From NCBI GenBank assembly GCA_914767715.1, contig OU612071.1:10833493-10897492 (forward strand): DNA of 64,000 nt, in the 5' to 3' direction. The position numbers and the translations under genes were made by a program. This document shows positions 55,096 to 64,000 of the stretch, piece after piece (the first letter of the stretch is position 1; the number at the start of each line of letters is the position of its first letter). The stretch comes from Membranipora membranacea. Lineage: Eukaryota; Bryozoa; Gymnolaemata; Cheilostomatida; Membraniporidae. The notes beneath the pieces were generated by a model. It searched no databases and had not been told where the DNA came from. It saw nothing but the letters and a program-made list of their open reading frames with translations.

Positions 55096-55553
55096 TAGAT
55101 CAAGCATGATCCAATTTGCCTGCCACCGGCTCAACAGTATAGAATGGGAATGACCCATTCTGCACATGCTCAGCTCTGGGCATGAGCTGATCTCTGCAAA
55201 ATTGAGCCTCGGAATTCCGAAGCCATCTGATTGGCTACCTGCTCTGGTGGCATGCTCCCCAATGCGTGCGGAATTTTTATCAATAGTTATCCTCCCTTGT
55301 CACTATTAGCTGATTTTGGATGGCAGTCCATGTAGGGGCTATCTGATTATCCCTGACCAAATTTGTTATCGGAAACCCAGACTAAACTCGTTGTTCTTGC
55401 ACATGTGCAAATTCAAATCGCGCATGATGCTTACGACATCTTTTTTTGTGGTAATGATAGCCTGGATTATCAGTGATCTACATGCCCAGTCAGATCATGA
55501 GAGTCAGTATGGGAATGACCTGACTGCAGGCAAATTGGATCAAACTTGTTTTA
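55096..55553. mobile_element. MITE-like element, about 458 bp
   Basis: Inverted termini TAGATCAAGCATGATCC-AATTTGCCTGC (55096-55123) and GCAGGCAAATTGGATCAAAC (from 55526). The same terminal motif bounds the 80-bp element at 28374-28453. An internal frame that mimics a signal peptide (from about 55424) lies wholly within the element and is not treated as a gene. Confidence 0.7.
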
Positions 55554-56856
55554 GGGTTATTGGGTAAATGGTTGGGTGCAGCTATCCACCCCTGGTATTA
55601 TATCATGTATAGCTGGTGGTGTTATGATGATACACTGAGCTGATTTCAGTCTTACTCTGAGGAGTTCTTGTGGTGTAGAGAATAATAATCCTTCCTGATC
55701 CCTGATCTCATTACTGTACCAATCAATATACATACTCATCTATATAACATCTATATAACCTCATGATCAGATCAATAAAGTAACTACTTACAGCTACTCT
55801 CTCATACCATCACCGAAAACACTCCAAACTGACAGGTCCGTGTCAGATCACAGGGGTATTGTTGTCTGGCGGAAATCTTAGCTATAGATAATATATCTAT
55901 ACTATCCATCTCTAAGATAAGGCAGTTTCACACCTTGGCAGTTTCACACATATTCTATTTTCTGACTCTTTAAGTTGTATAAAATCGTAATGTAACGTTG
56001 TTAGCCCGACCTTATGAACAGTTCAAACTCCAATTTTAATAATAAATTCAGGGAATCAGTTCACGTTATAGCCATAGAGTCTTCTATTAAACTAGTATCA
56101 ACCTACCCTGTCTACACATTCATCCCAATGTATGAACCGTGATTTTATCCACTTACAAATTTCCTTTCAGCTTTCAGAGTCCCAACACATACCACGTTAG
56201 GGAAAAGGAGTTTACTGATGTTCGTACACAGCGACCACATGGGGGTGCATGCAAAGGCTGAAGGCGGCTTAATTTTTCTACATTTACACCAGGTCTTACT
56301 TGCACCCTCTTTACTGAGCCCTTAGGTCTGTTTGGGGTAGTGACCAAATCTGTTTCTCTTTCGCAAAAGAGGCTGAGGGGATCTTAATATACTGTGTGCA
56401 AGCACACAGTAGACGTCCTATAGTTATGTCCTGATTTGAACAGACTGCATGAATGGCTTGCTAGTACCTGATCAGAATATTTGGAACATGATAATTGACA
56501 CCAGATAATGGGTATCAAACCTGGATTATATGATCTCAGCTTGGTCGCTCAGTATAGTCTTGTCGGCTTGCCAAGCCTTTTTGACTTTCTAACTTCAACT
56601 CAGAGGGATATAACATACTTAAGTGTGTATACCACTACACAACACACAGGTCCTCAGCTAGATCCGATGAGTAAAGCTTTGTCTTGAGGCCTTTTCTAGT
56701 ACAACTTCCTCCGGCCAGCCCAAGCAGCGTGAAGCGACCCCTGTGTGTTGATGTGCATCTCATTCCATCACTTCAATCCCTCAGTGCAGTTTGCCAGGGA
56801 AGCTACCAGCTTCACTCTAATGATTGTACTCTAGGCTTTCCCCGTCAACTCATTGT
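55554..56856. other. Intergenic stretch; one weak minus-strand exon-like frame
   Basis: A minus-strand frame at 55656-55739 (M-S-M-Y-I-D-W-Y-S-N-E-I-R) lies between an acceptor-like TATATAG and a donor-like GTAAGA, but no partner exon was found. Confidence 0.4.
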
Positions 56857-57040
56857 CATCACAAAGTCACAATCGTCAAGCCACCCGCCCCTCGCCGCCA
56901 TATCACAAAGTCACAATCGTCAAGCCACCCGCACCTCGCCGCCATATCACAAAGTCACAATCGTCAAGGCACCCGCCCCTCGCCGCCATATCACAAAGTC
57001 ACAATCGTTAAGGCACCCGCCCCTCGCCCCCGCCATATTT
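56857..57040 (+). repeat. Four-copy 44-bp repeat
   Basis: Units contain TCACAAAGTCACAATCGTCA followed by a C-rich segment (CACCCGCCCCTCGCCGCCAT). Nearly identical copies; the C-rich half contrasts with the AT-rich surroundings. Confidence 0.96.
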
Positions 57041-58091
57041 CATTACTCAATAGCATTTGGAACAACAGCGTGAATCTTTGGGAGAAGTTTGGTATTATTA
57101 GTATGATCACCTATTGCTTTCAGGCTACCACTACAGGACTGAGTATATACAGATGGATGTAGGTCACTTAATATGGTAACAACCAATCATTTCCACACAT
57201 ATTTTCCTGCTCCTGTAAACTTTTGACATGATGGAAACCCCAAATTTACATAATCATAATGAGGTACTTCCTGTTGTTACTCAGTTGAGCTTTTGAAGTA
57301 AAACTGTTTGTGGGAGATTTGATGAATTGTGTTTTAGTTTCATAAACAAATAAAACTGAGGAATAGTTTTTAATCTCAATTTGATTTTGTTTTAGAATAT
57401 TGCCACATGTTTTCATAACTTCCGTCTAATTTACTAGCCCTGAGGTTTAAGGTTTCGACTGAAGTTGACATGTCAGACCAGTGTCATGATTCTAAAAATA
57501 TATAATCTCATCACTTCCGACTTAGACTTGATAAGATATGGTTGATTTGATGTTTTCTGTTATTTTCTATTACAAGGTTACAATGACCAGCTAAAAAAAC
57601 TATAACAAAAAGATATTAAAAACAGCTGAGTACAGAACGATTGCAGATTTCACCACTTGCGCGACAAGTATCTTGTTTTTGCGATGAGATGTAGAATATC
57701 GTCACTGTCCTCAACACAATAATGTATCAGATTTAATAAGCACTTTTGATGTACCATCTCACGATAGGTTTTTTTTTCTACCCTTCACCCACTGCAATAC
57801 CCAGTCTCTTGCCCAGACAATCAGGGGATACTGGAGCGAGGCCATACATGTCATTAATTAAGTACCTTGACCAAGGTTACGCAGGCAGGCACACGAGCTG
57901 AACCGGATTAGCACACAATACAAAAATACTAATCCTTCAGTCTTACAAAAAGAACACAATAAGACTTTAATGAGAGATTTCCTTCCAATCACCGAGTATC
58001 CTGTGTTACATCAATCACTGTGTGAGAGAGTATCCTGTGTTACATCAGTAGACTTAACATTTTGTGATGATGTATTCTGTAATTCTATTTA
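57041..58091. other. Gene-free stretch
   Basis: Nothing supportable. A short GTATCCTGTGTTACATCA duplication lies at about 57997-58046. Confidence 0.55.
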
Positions 58092-58316
58092 GCTCAGGTT
58101 TCGTCAGGAGCTGGCATAGCGTTACATGTCATAGTGAAGCTCCCACCCCCTCAATGCAAAAACAGCCCAGTACCTAGAGCTATAACTACTTACTTCAACC
58201 CTCTTGAATCTGGCAGGAGATTGATAATTTTTCTAACTGTCAGAATTAGCATATCTATGATCAGTGTTGTCATAGTTAGCTATCAGAGTAGTGGTTTAGG
58301 AGAAAAAGGTGAATAA
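58092..58316 (+). CDS. Possible terminal exon with a membrane helix
   Basis: After an acceptor-like TTCTATTTAG, a phase-1 frame of about 74 codons reads A-Q-V-S-S-G-A-G-I-A-L-H and then a hydrophobic L-I-I-F-L-T-V-R-I-S-I-S-M-I-S-V-V-I, ending at TAA. The layout (phase-1 entry, membrane helix, short tail) resembles the anchor exon of the small-exon gene, but no upstream exons were found and the sequence is not recognised. Confidence 0.28.
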   Translation, partial: AQVSSGAGIALHVIVKLPPPQCKNSPVPRAITTYFNPLESGRRLIIFLTVRISISMISVVIVSYQSSGLGEKGE

Positions 58317-58778
58317 GGGCAAAGAGCGGTTACAACCATTGATTAAAGATTATGTTGCTGAGCGCTCAGAGGCCGGCAGTGAGAGAAAAGAAGGATGAGG
58401 GGATCGATGACACAACCACTTACACCTACATTAGGTTCTCCCAGCTTCATGCTGAGACTGCATCAATCACTCACCTCATTTCCAATATATATAATCTTAA
58501 CATCTGCCCGTGTGTTTCTGAGCTGGATTTTACTTATATTGGTAACACTACTCCACAAGACCTAGTAGAGCCATTATTAGAATAGACACACATGTGCCAA
58601 AGAACGATACATATCTCATCACTCATTCAGTTCCCTCATTCCCCCCTCGCTGTATACGTATACCTCACTGTTTGTGATGCACATTCCCCCTTCCTTCCCG
58701 TCTACCTCACTGTATATAATAGACTTCCCACATCTCACCTTCCCACATCTCACCTTGCATCCATCACATCGTAGTTGT

Positions 58779-58784
58779 TTTATT
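58779..58784 (-). promoter_or_regulatory. Candidate polyadenylation signal of the four-helix membrane protein gene
   Basis: AATAAA on the minus strand, about 205 bases downstream of the stop codon at 58989-58991. Confidence 0.5.
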
Positions 58785-58988
58785 TTATATTTGTAACCTC
58801 AAAAAAAATTAATAATTAATTTCGGCATCGAAAGACAATGTGTTGTTGGAGTTATCTATAACTGTTCTCATGTGTAATATACAGCACACCGAGTACTGTG
58901 CTTATGTTAGATATCCCTGCTATTCCATGAAAGGATCGATTATGTATTCGGAGTTGTCTAACATATTGTGGTGTTCTGGTATACTTTG

Positions 58989-61116
58989 TTATGGCATATA
59001 CTGTCGAGCTTTAAGTGCTGTACCAGCTACTGGGAGTGAAGTGAAAAACTGAACCAAGCCTGAAGTCATAGATATAAGTGAGGCTGTGTATGCGGGCGTC
59101 TTCTCTCCCTCCACAGATATACCCTGTATAATCAGAGAATGAAGCTGTAATTGTTTGCTTGTCTGCTTCATGAGAGAATTCTATTGTGAGGATTTAGCAG
59201 TGCCGTGATTGAGCTGAAATTAATCGGTCACACGTCTCCTAAACAATGAGCAAAAAAAGTTCTACACATAAAATTGGTATGATTGACGTTATCAGCCTGT
59301 CACATGAAAATAATCTACCATTGTCTCCTCTCTTGTCTTGAATGATTATAACTGAATATAAAGTGTGATTGATTGGAGATTGGAGAGCCCTAACAGGAAG
59401 CATCCAGAATATCTTATAATGTCTTATAATATCAAGCTTTGTGTCCAAACCACGCTTAACTAGACATATGAAGTCAGTTATGAGATATCAAAGTTACCTT
59501 ATTTAGATGAATACCTCCAACAACCATCATAGCCATTGATAACATTAAGCTCAGCACACAAAGCCTTATATACAGACGCAACTGAAGGAAGAACAAATGG
59601 TGTGGAAATTAACTGACTTAGATTTTGAAGTATAAAGAAAGTTGTATTGCAAAATTCTATAACAGTTTTACTATATCATTTAATTTTCGACCGTGGTCTT
59701 AATTATCGCTTTACCAATCTTAATATCCTGTCCACCTTCTTTGCAGTATAAGAACGGCATCCACAAACTATATTGTATTATACATCACAGGAATGCTTCA
59801 AACACATGTCATCTCAAATGAGTCATGACTCAATGTTACGAGCTCACCCCATCATAAATCCTGAAGATGCAATCTAGTTTTGCTAAATCAACTTGACCCA
59901 TTTGTTTTCCTGTTTAGCGTTTATATGGGAACCTGACACCTGAAACCCCATTAGCCTTTACTATAATCATACTGCACATATCTCAAAGAGAAATAATAGT
60001 GAATACTTTTAAGTTATCCACACTTGGAAAAAAAGAACACAAATCCCATTTTATAATAATGTGTACCGCAAATGATTATTATATTATTATATATTTTAAT
60101 TGTCAATCTACAATCATCTTTAGGAATGTTTTTCATGCAGTGACAGAACGAAAAAACTCAAACAGTACACTTAACACTGTAAGTAATTTTTATTTGTGCC
60201 AACTTTGTATTTATGATGACGATTAGCTTTGATGTCATAGTTCAAACTTGCACCTCTGACATAGACTTAATAATAAGTCTATGTTGTATGACCATCCTGA
60301 TACTCAGCGGTCTAATCTTTTACCCAACCGATTGTTTGGACTTGGTGGAGAGAAAGGCAAACCCTCACCCCACCCCAAAAGCACATGTCTCATCACTTTT
60401 CATTACTCATTACATTCACTTTTACTATTGTGTTGAAAGTTATTCGTCGTCTAAAGAAAATATTCTTCAATTAGAAAAAAAATTTGTGTGAAGAAATACT
60501 TACATAAAGTTTGAAGTCATCCTTGTACACTTGACTGCGCAGTCTCTGATGTAGGAGAAATGAGCCAATGAGGACAGCCGATCCGGGGAGGCCACAGAGA
60601 AACACAGCAGCATATAGGGTTATGTATTTATGTATTGTTGGGTTGACTACTGCTGATATTGCACATAAAAGTATACCAAGTCCTGTAACTACGCCAGCAA
60701 CACCCTGTATGTGTGGAAGATGAATGGTTTCACCAGTCTCAACTACACACGGAAAGTGATTGTAGATTTTGATATTTTTCATGATACTGTTTCACAAGGA
60801 TGCAGCTAAAAGACTTTGGCTTTCGATTTTTCAGTTCAGATCCAAGTCTCTAGTGCTGTGTTTACACATTGACTTTGACTGTTCCATGTAGTGGTGTTTT
60901 GGTTTGGTGATACACACATCAAACTTCCACAACCCGCCACCCGGCCAAAGTGTGGCACATAACATACCAGTCCCAAGTGAAAAGTTTGAACACTGACCGA
61001 TAATAGTCAGGTACATAGCCCTGTCTCACCTGTATGTATGAGATTACTCGGAGAAGTGTAACACGACCCTGAAATATTTGACTAGTCTGTGCATATATCT
61101 CAGGCTGTAAGGTCAT
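58989..61116 (-). CDS. Unrecognised small tetraspanning membrane protein
   Basis: Four exons, read downward, 61030-61116, 60504-60704, 59498-59581 and 58989-59123, join in phase 0 with GT-AG junctions into 168 residues. The start is the ATG at 61116 (M-T-L-Q-P-E-I-Y-A-Q), which lies in the same open block as the first donor. Predicted helices: G-V-V-T-G-L-G-I-L-L-C-A-I, L-Y-A-A-V-F-L-C-G-L-P-G, L-C-V-L-S-L-M-L-S-M-A-M-M-V-V-G, and L-I-S-M-T-S-G-L-V-Q-F-F near the end. Both termini are therefore probably cytoplasmic. It has no signal peptide. The loop after helix 2 is basic (H-Q-R-L-R-S-Q-V-Y-K). MS4A/CD20-like and TMEM-type families share this layout, but I cannot assign one. It is divergent to the lipase gene, with 1.1 kb between start codons. 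Confidence 0.8.
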
Positions 61117-62226
61117 AAGCCCTCCAGATAATACCTCATTATAACTTCAGTACTCTCTCATTCATAACCACTAACATACAGCCATACAGGAGGGTAACAT
61201 GTAAACACGGGCTCAATGTACAGTTTGTTGTCCGTACTGCCAACAACAATGCCCACAAACAGTAAAATTTGATTCTCGGCAAAGCCCAGATCATTTTAAG
61301 TTCATAAATCAACACATGTCTCAAAGTATTGGGTACGATCGATCCGCACACTACATAGTTTGGAGTAGTAAATGCAATTAGTAAGAAGTCATATGTGACA
61401 ATGTGAGAAGTTTTCTTCATTACTACCACCTTACAGTCAAGCGACAATAATTTCAGCCAGTTTATAGAGCTGTACTATTTGAAGGCTGTTCACACTGTCA
61501 TCGCATTATTGGTTAGAGGGGCTGAGAAGCTGTCTGGTAGCTAGCCAAGCTGTCTATCTGAAATTGCTAGGAGTTATCCATTGCTGTTGAAGGATGACAC
61601 AAATCCAGAAATGATTTCTAGATCTGCTAAACCGCATCAAAATAATGAATTGGTTGAAAGTACACACCCATTGTCAAATTGATATATATGTCAACATTCA
61701 GTTGTCAAATTGACATCAATTCGATGCTGAACATCTAAAAAACAATCGCCCTAATATTATTTGGTTTGATATCTGTAATTTGCCTGCTTAGTAGTGGGCA
61801 GTCCATCAAGAACTGAAATTGATAGTCAACCAAAAGATGAGCTCATGTTGCAAAAAAACGCATGTCTTGTGATATTGTTGATCAATATAGGCTCCAAGTT
61901 ATATGCAATCATACGCTCTTACTGATAAAAGGATATCCTTTACCAGCCGCAGTTTGATCACTTTTAGGGTGGTGAAGGTTAGATTTAGATTAGTACATGT
62001 AATTAGCAGCTACCAATTTGTTATCTCTCCGTCAGCCACAGAAACATAGACACAGTCATAGCTAATTACCTGTCTGTGTGTCTATGTAAGTCTAGGTGTA
62101 TGTACTGAAGCCTGTAATTATCTCAGTGTATATATAAGTTAATCTGGTCGTGTGTTGGTCAGACAGACCTGGTCACATATAGAGGATAAGTCTCTATCTC
62201 TGTGAGGAGACATAGTAAGGATCGAT
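61117..62226. promoter_or_regulatory. Intergenic region between two divergent genes
   Basis: The only space between the minus-strand membrane protein (ATG 61116) and the plus-strand lipase (ATG 62227), so it should hold both promoters. A TATATAAG at 62131-62138 lies about 90 bases before the lipase ATG and is a plausible TATA box. An ACAGACACACAGGTAATTAGC-like inverted pair lies around 62045-62095. Confidence 0.5.
62131..62138 (+). promoter_or_regulatory. Candidate TATA box of the phospholipase B1-like gene
   Basis: TATATAAG about 90 bases upstream of the start codon. Position and sequence fit, but no transcript start is known. Confidence 0.4.
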
Positions 62227-63663
62227 ATGACCTTCTCTACTCTGATGCTGATGGGTGGTGTGATATTACTGTTATCTCTATATGGTGTATCGACCTTCCA
62301 GCACAACTGTCCAACTAAGTCTTCTATGTACTTCTCTGGTGAGTATGTCAGAACCTAACTAGGTAGGATACCCGCCCTGCTATCGGAATACCCGCTGTCT
62401 GATAACCGCTGTCCGATGTACAAGGATAGATTCAAGTACACCAATCTCTACAACAAATTTCCCAAATACAAGTCATTTTGAAATTTGCAGGATCCATAAC
62501 TCAACTTACGATTATTGCAGCTTTAAGAAAATATGGTAAATACCTGCTGCCTCTTAGGAATCAATATTTGCCTGTCCAGTTTTCAAATTGCTTTGGATTC
62601 TGTAAACATGAACATGAATGTACATAGTATTACCAATCAAAGTAAAATCAACAACAAACACATGAACATAGAATGTTAAATTCATAGCGATCGCATCGGA
62701 AAAAACGACATGATAATTATATACTTTAATCATTTATGGCCCACTCTGTATAATTGCCTCTGATAATTCACTTCAGGTCTAGAGGAGTTGTTAGAGCAGA
62801 CAGAAGATAACTCTACATTCGCTTCAGAACTGGAGGAACATTTTAGACATTGGAATGATCTTCATGGCGCCGAGGAGGATATAGCTAAGTTCTCATGTGA
62901 TGTTAGTGTAGGAACAAGAAGTAAACATCGGCCAACTTCAGGTTTGTCATAAAAACTGTAAATATATCATGTAAATAAGATGACATGTAAACATGTCAAC
63001 AAGTTTTTTGGTTTGGGCAAATTAATTCCTTGTTTTTAGTGATAAGTTGGCATCTATTTAGAACTTAGCATCAGCAAAGGGAAATACATTGTTTTGATAT
63101 CATATTTGTAACAAATCAAATTATAAAAAACATTAAAATAAAATACAAATATTAAATTATAAATCATTATAACGATTTGTAAACTACAAACTGTGGCGGA
63201 CAGGTAGATATTTTCTTAGCTTATCCTTGGTTTAGGGCAGTTTTAGAGGGGGATCAATGTATCTTCTCCAGTCCTCTATAAGAGATGATATTATGATTTA
63301 TCCTTTATCTTACCCTACGTACTACAACTATCAATTTTTCCGCCACAGATGCATTATTAAGCCCAAAAAATGTGGCGACAGGAGAAGGATTGTCATACTA
63401 CAATACATCCAGCATTTGGACTGAACTTAGTCAGATTTCCTCCCATTGTCATTTTATAATTTGGAAATTATTCTGGCCAAAATAAATAGTAAGGCTTTGG
63501 CGTATAGCAAAGATTCCAAATCCAAAATTGTATATCTACCAAACTTTATTCGCTAATTACGATTTCAGATTTTGTTGTGTTGTAGTAATTTTGTTGTGTT
63601 GTAGTACATCGACTGAAGCCAGGAGATATAGATGTGGTGGCTGCACTTGGTGACTCAGTAACA
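62227..63663 (+). CDS. Phospholipase B1-like GDSL lipase, 5' exons only (runs off the window)
   Basis: Three exons (62227-62338, 62777-62941, 63605-63663) join in phases 1, 1 and 0. Exon 1 is a signal peptide (M-T-F-S-T-L-M-L-M-G-G-V-I-L-L-L) followed by F-Q-H-N-C-P. Exon 2 is an acidic helical lead (L-E-E-L-L-E-Q-T-E-D) with a sequon N-S-T and one Cys. Exon 3 reads H-R-L-K-P-G-D-I-D-V-V-A-A-L-G-D-S-V-T: the L-x-P-x-D-I lead-in and block I G-D-S of the SGNH/GDSL fold, with the nucleophile serine, as in the membrane-bound phospholipase B1 family that deacylates phospholipids at the cell surface. The rest of the catalytic domain lies beyond 64000. The donor after exon 3 is GTAAGT. Confidence 0.9.
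63569..63604 (+). repeat. Duplicated 3' splice site before lipase exon 3
   Basis: ATTTTGTTGTGTTGTAG occurs twice (63569-63585 and 63588-63604). The second gives the in-frame junction. The first would add 19 bases and an early stop. Confidence 0.95.
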
Positions 63664-64000
63664 GTAAGTACAGCTTGCTATTCTCAAAATTTCATATCAA
63701 GTGAGGTGATATTCTTTTTTTTTAAACTTTATTGGTATAACTTTCATTCGATGAGAATGTTTTACAAAATCAGCCAGGAAACTAAAGGAAAAAATAAATT
63801 TTGATCAAGGTGATGAAAAAGATAATCAGAAAAATTACGTTTGAATGATTTATGTTTGATTATTGAACGTGAATTGAACGCTATTATTATTTCTAAATGT
63901 AGATGCTATCATATTATCGAAAATGATATTTGAAGTTGGGTGTAGTTTGAACATGTCTCTCAGAATGAAATTGCGCGAAAAATTAAAATGTTCTAAACTC

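Noticed and set aside
55316-55567. Plus-strand frame with a signal-peptide-like stretch
   Set aside because: It lies wholly within a MITE-like element bounded by inverted ends and has no donor leading to further exons.
55557-55739. Minus-strand exon-like frame with M-Y-I-D-W-Y
   Set aside because: The acceptor and donor are passable but no partner exon in phase was found on either side.
56684-57162. Plus-strand frames of 129 and 112 codons
   Set aside because: Most of both frames is the 44-bp repeat read in different phases.
58352-58585. Plus-strand 77-codon frame
   Set aside because: No splice context or conserved motif; it is probably a chance frame downstream of the 58092 candidate.
60213-60491. 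Plus-strand 92-codon hydrophobic frame
   Set aside because: It lies in an intron of the minus-strand tetraspan gene, AT-rich, with no start or splice context.

Overview
The window is AT-rich nuclear DNA from a multicellular animal. Genes are split by many short GT-AG introns. The conserved proteins are metazoan types: a rhodopsin-family receptor, TRMT44 and a phospholipase B1-like lipase. The repeats are pogo/Tigger, Harbinger, hAT and CR1/L2/Jockey-like elements. A marine or early-branching invertebrate (sponge, cnidarian, lophotrochozoan or similar) fits, but the sequence alone does not fix the phylum. I saw no tRNA, rRNA, CRISPR array or prokaryotic operon.

Layout. 1-15 kb is a transposon graveyard: a non-LTR fragment, an unrecognised frameshifted intronless ORF whose 3' flank carries an antisense copy of its own coding sequence, two decayed pogo elements, and a nest in which a CR1-like element sits inside a Harbinger transposase exon that itself sits inside an intron of a hAT transposase. 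15.2-24.1 kb is the minus-strand gene for the tRNA uridine-44 2'-O-methyltransferase TRMT44; sixteen exons join into one unbroken frame of 667 codons, with only the extreme N-terminus unassigned. 25.9-27.2 kb has a perfect 134-bp inverted repeat running into a 5'-truncated reverse transcriptase. 28.5-36.9 kb is an unrecognised single-pass membrane protein gene made of a signal-peptide exon, seven small symmetric exons and a membrane-anchor exon, with all eight introns in phase 1 (a micro-exon-gene-like design). 38.1-39.6 kb holds three exons of an unrecognised gene. 40-48 kb is gene-poor and rich in minisatellites. 48.4-52.9 kb is a complete three-exon class A GPCR with an intronic non-autonomous hAT-like element carrying a GC-rich hairpin island. 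59.0-61.1 kb (minus) is a complete 168-residue four-helix membrane protein gene. From 62.2 kb (plus), in divergent orientation, a phospholipase B1-like gene begins and runs off the window.

The genes do not form a pathway. The most interesting signals are the all-phase-1 small-exon gene, repeated tandem duplications that straddle splice junctions in several genes (one gives an in-frame alternative donor), the two large inverted duplications, and the GC hairpin island.
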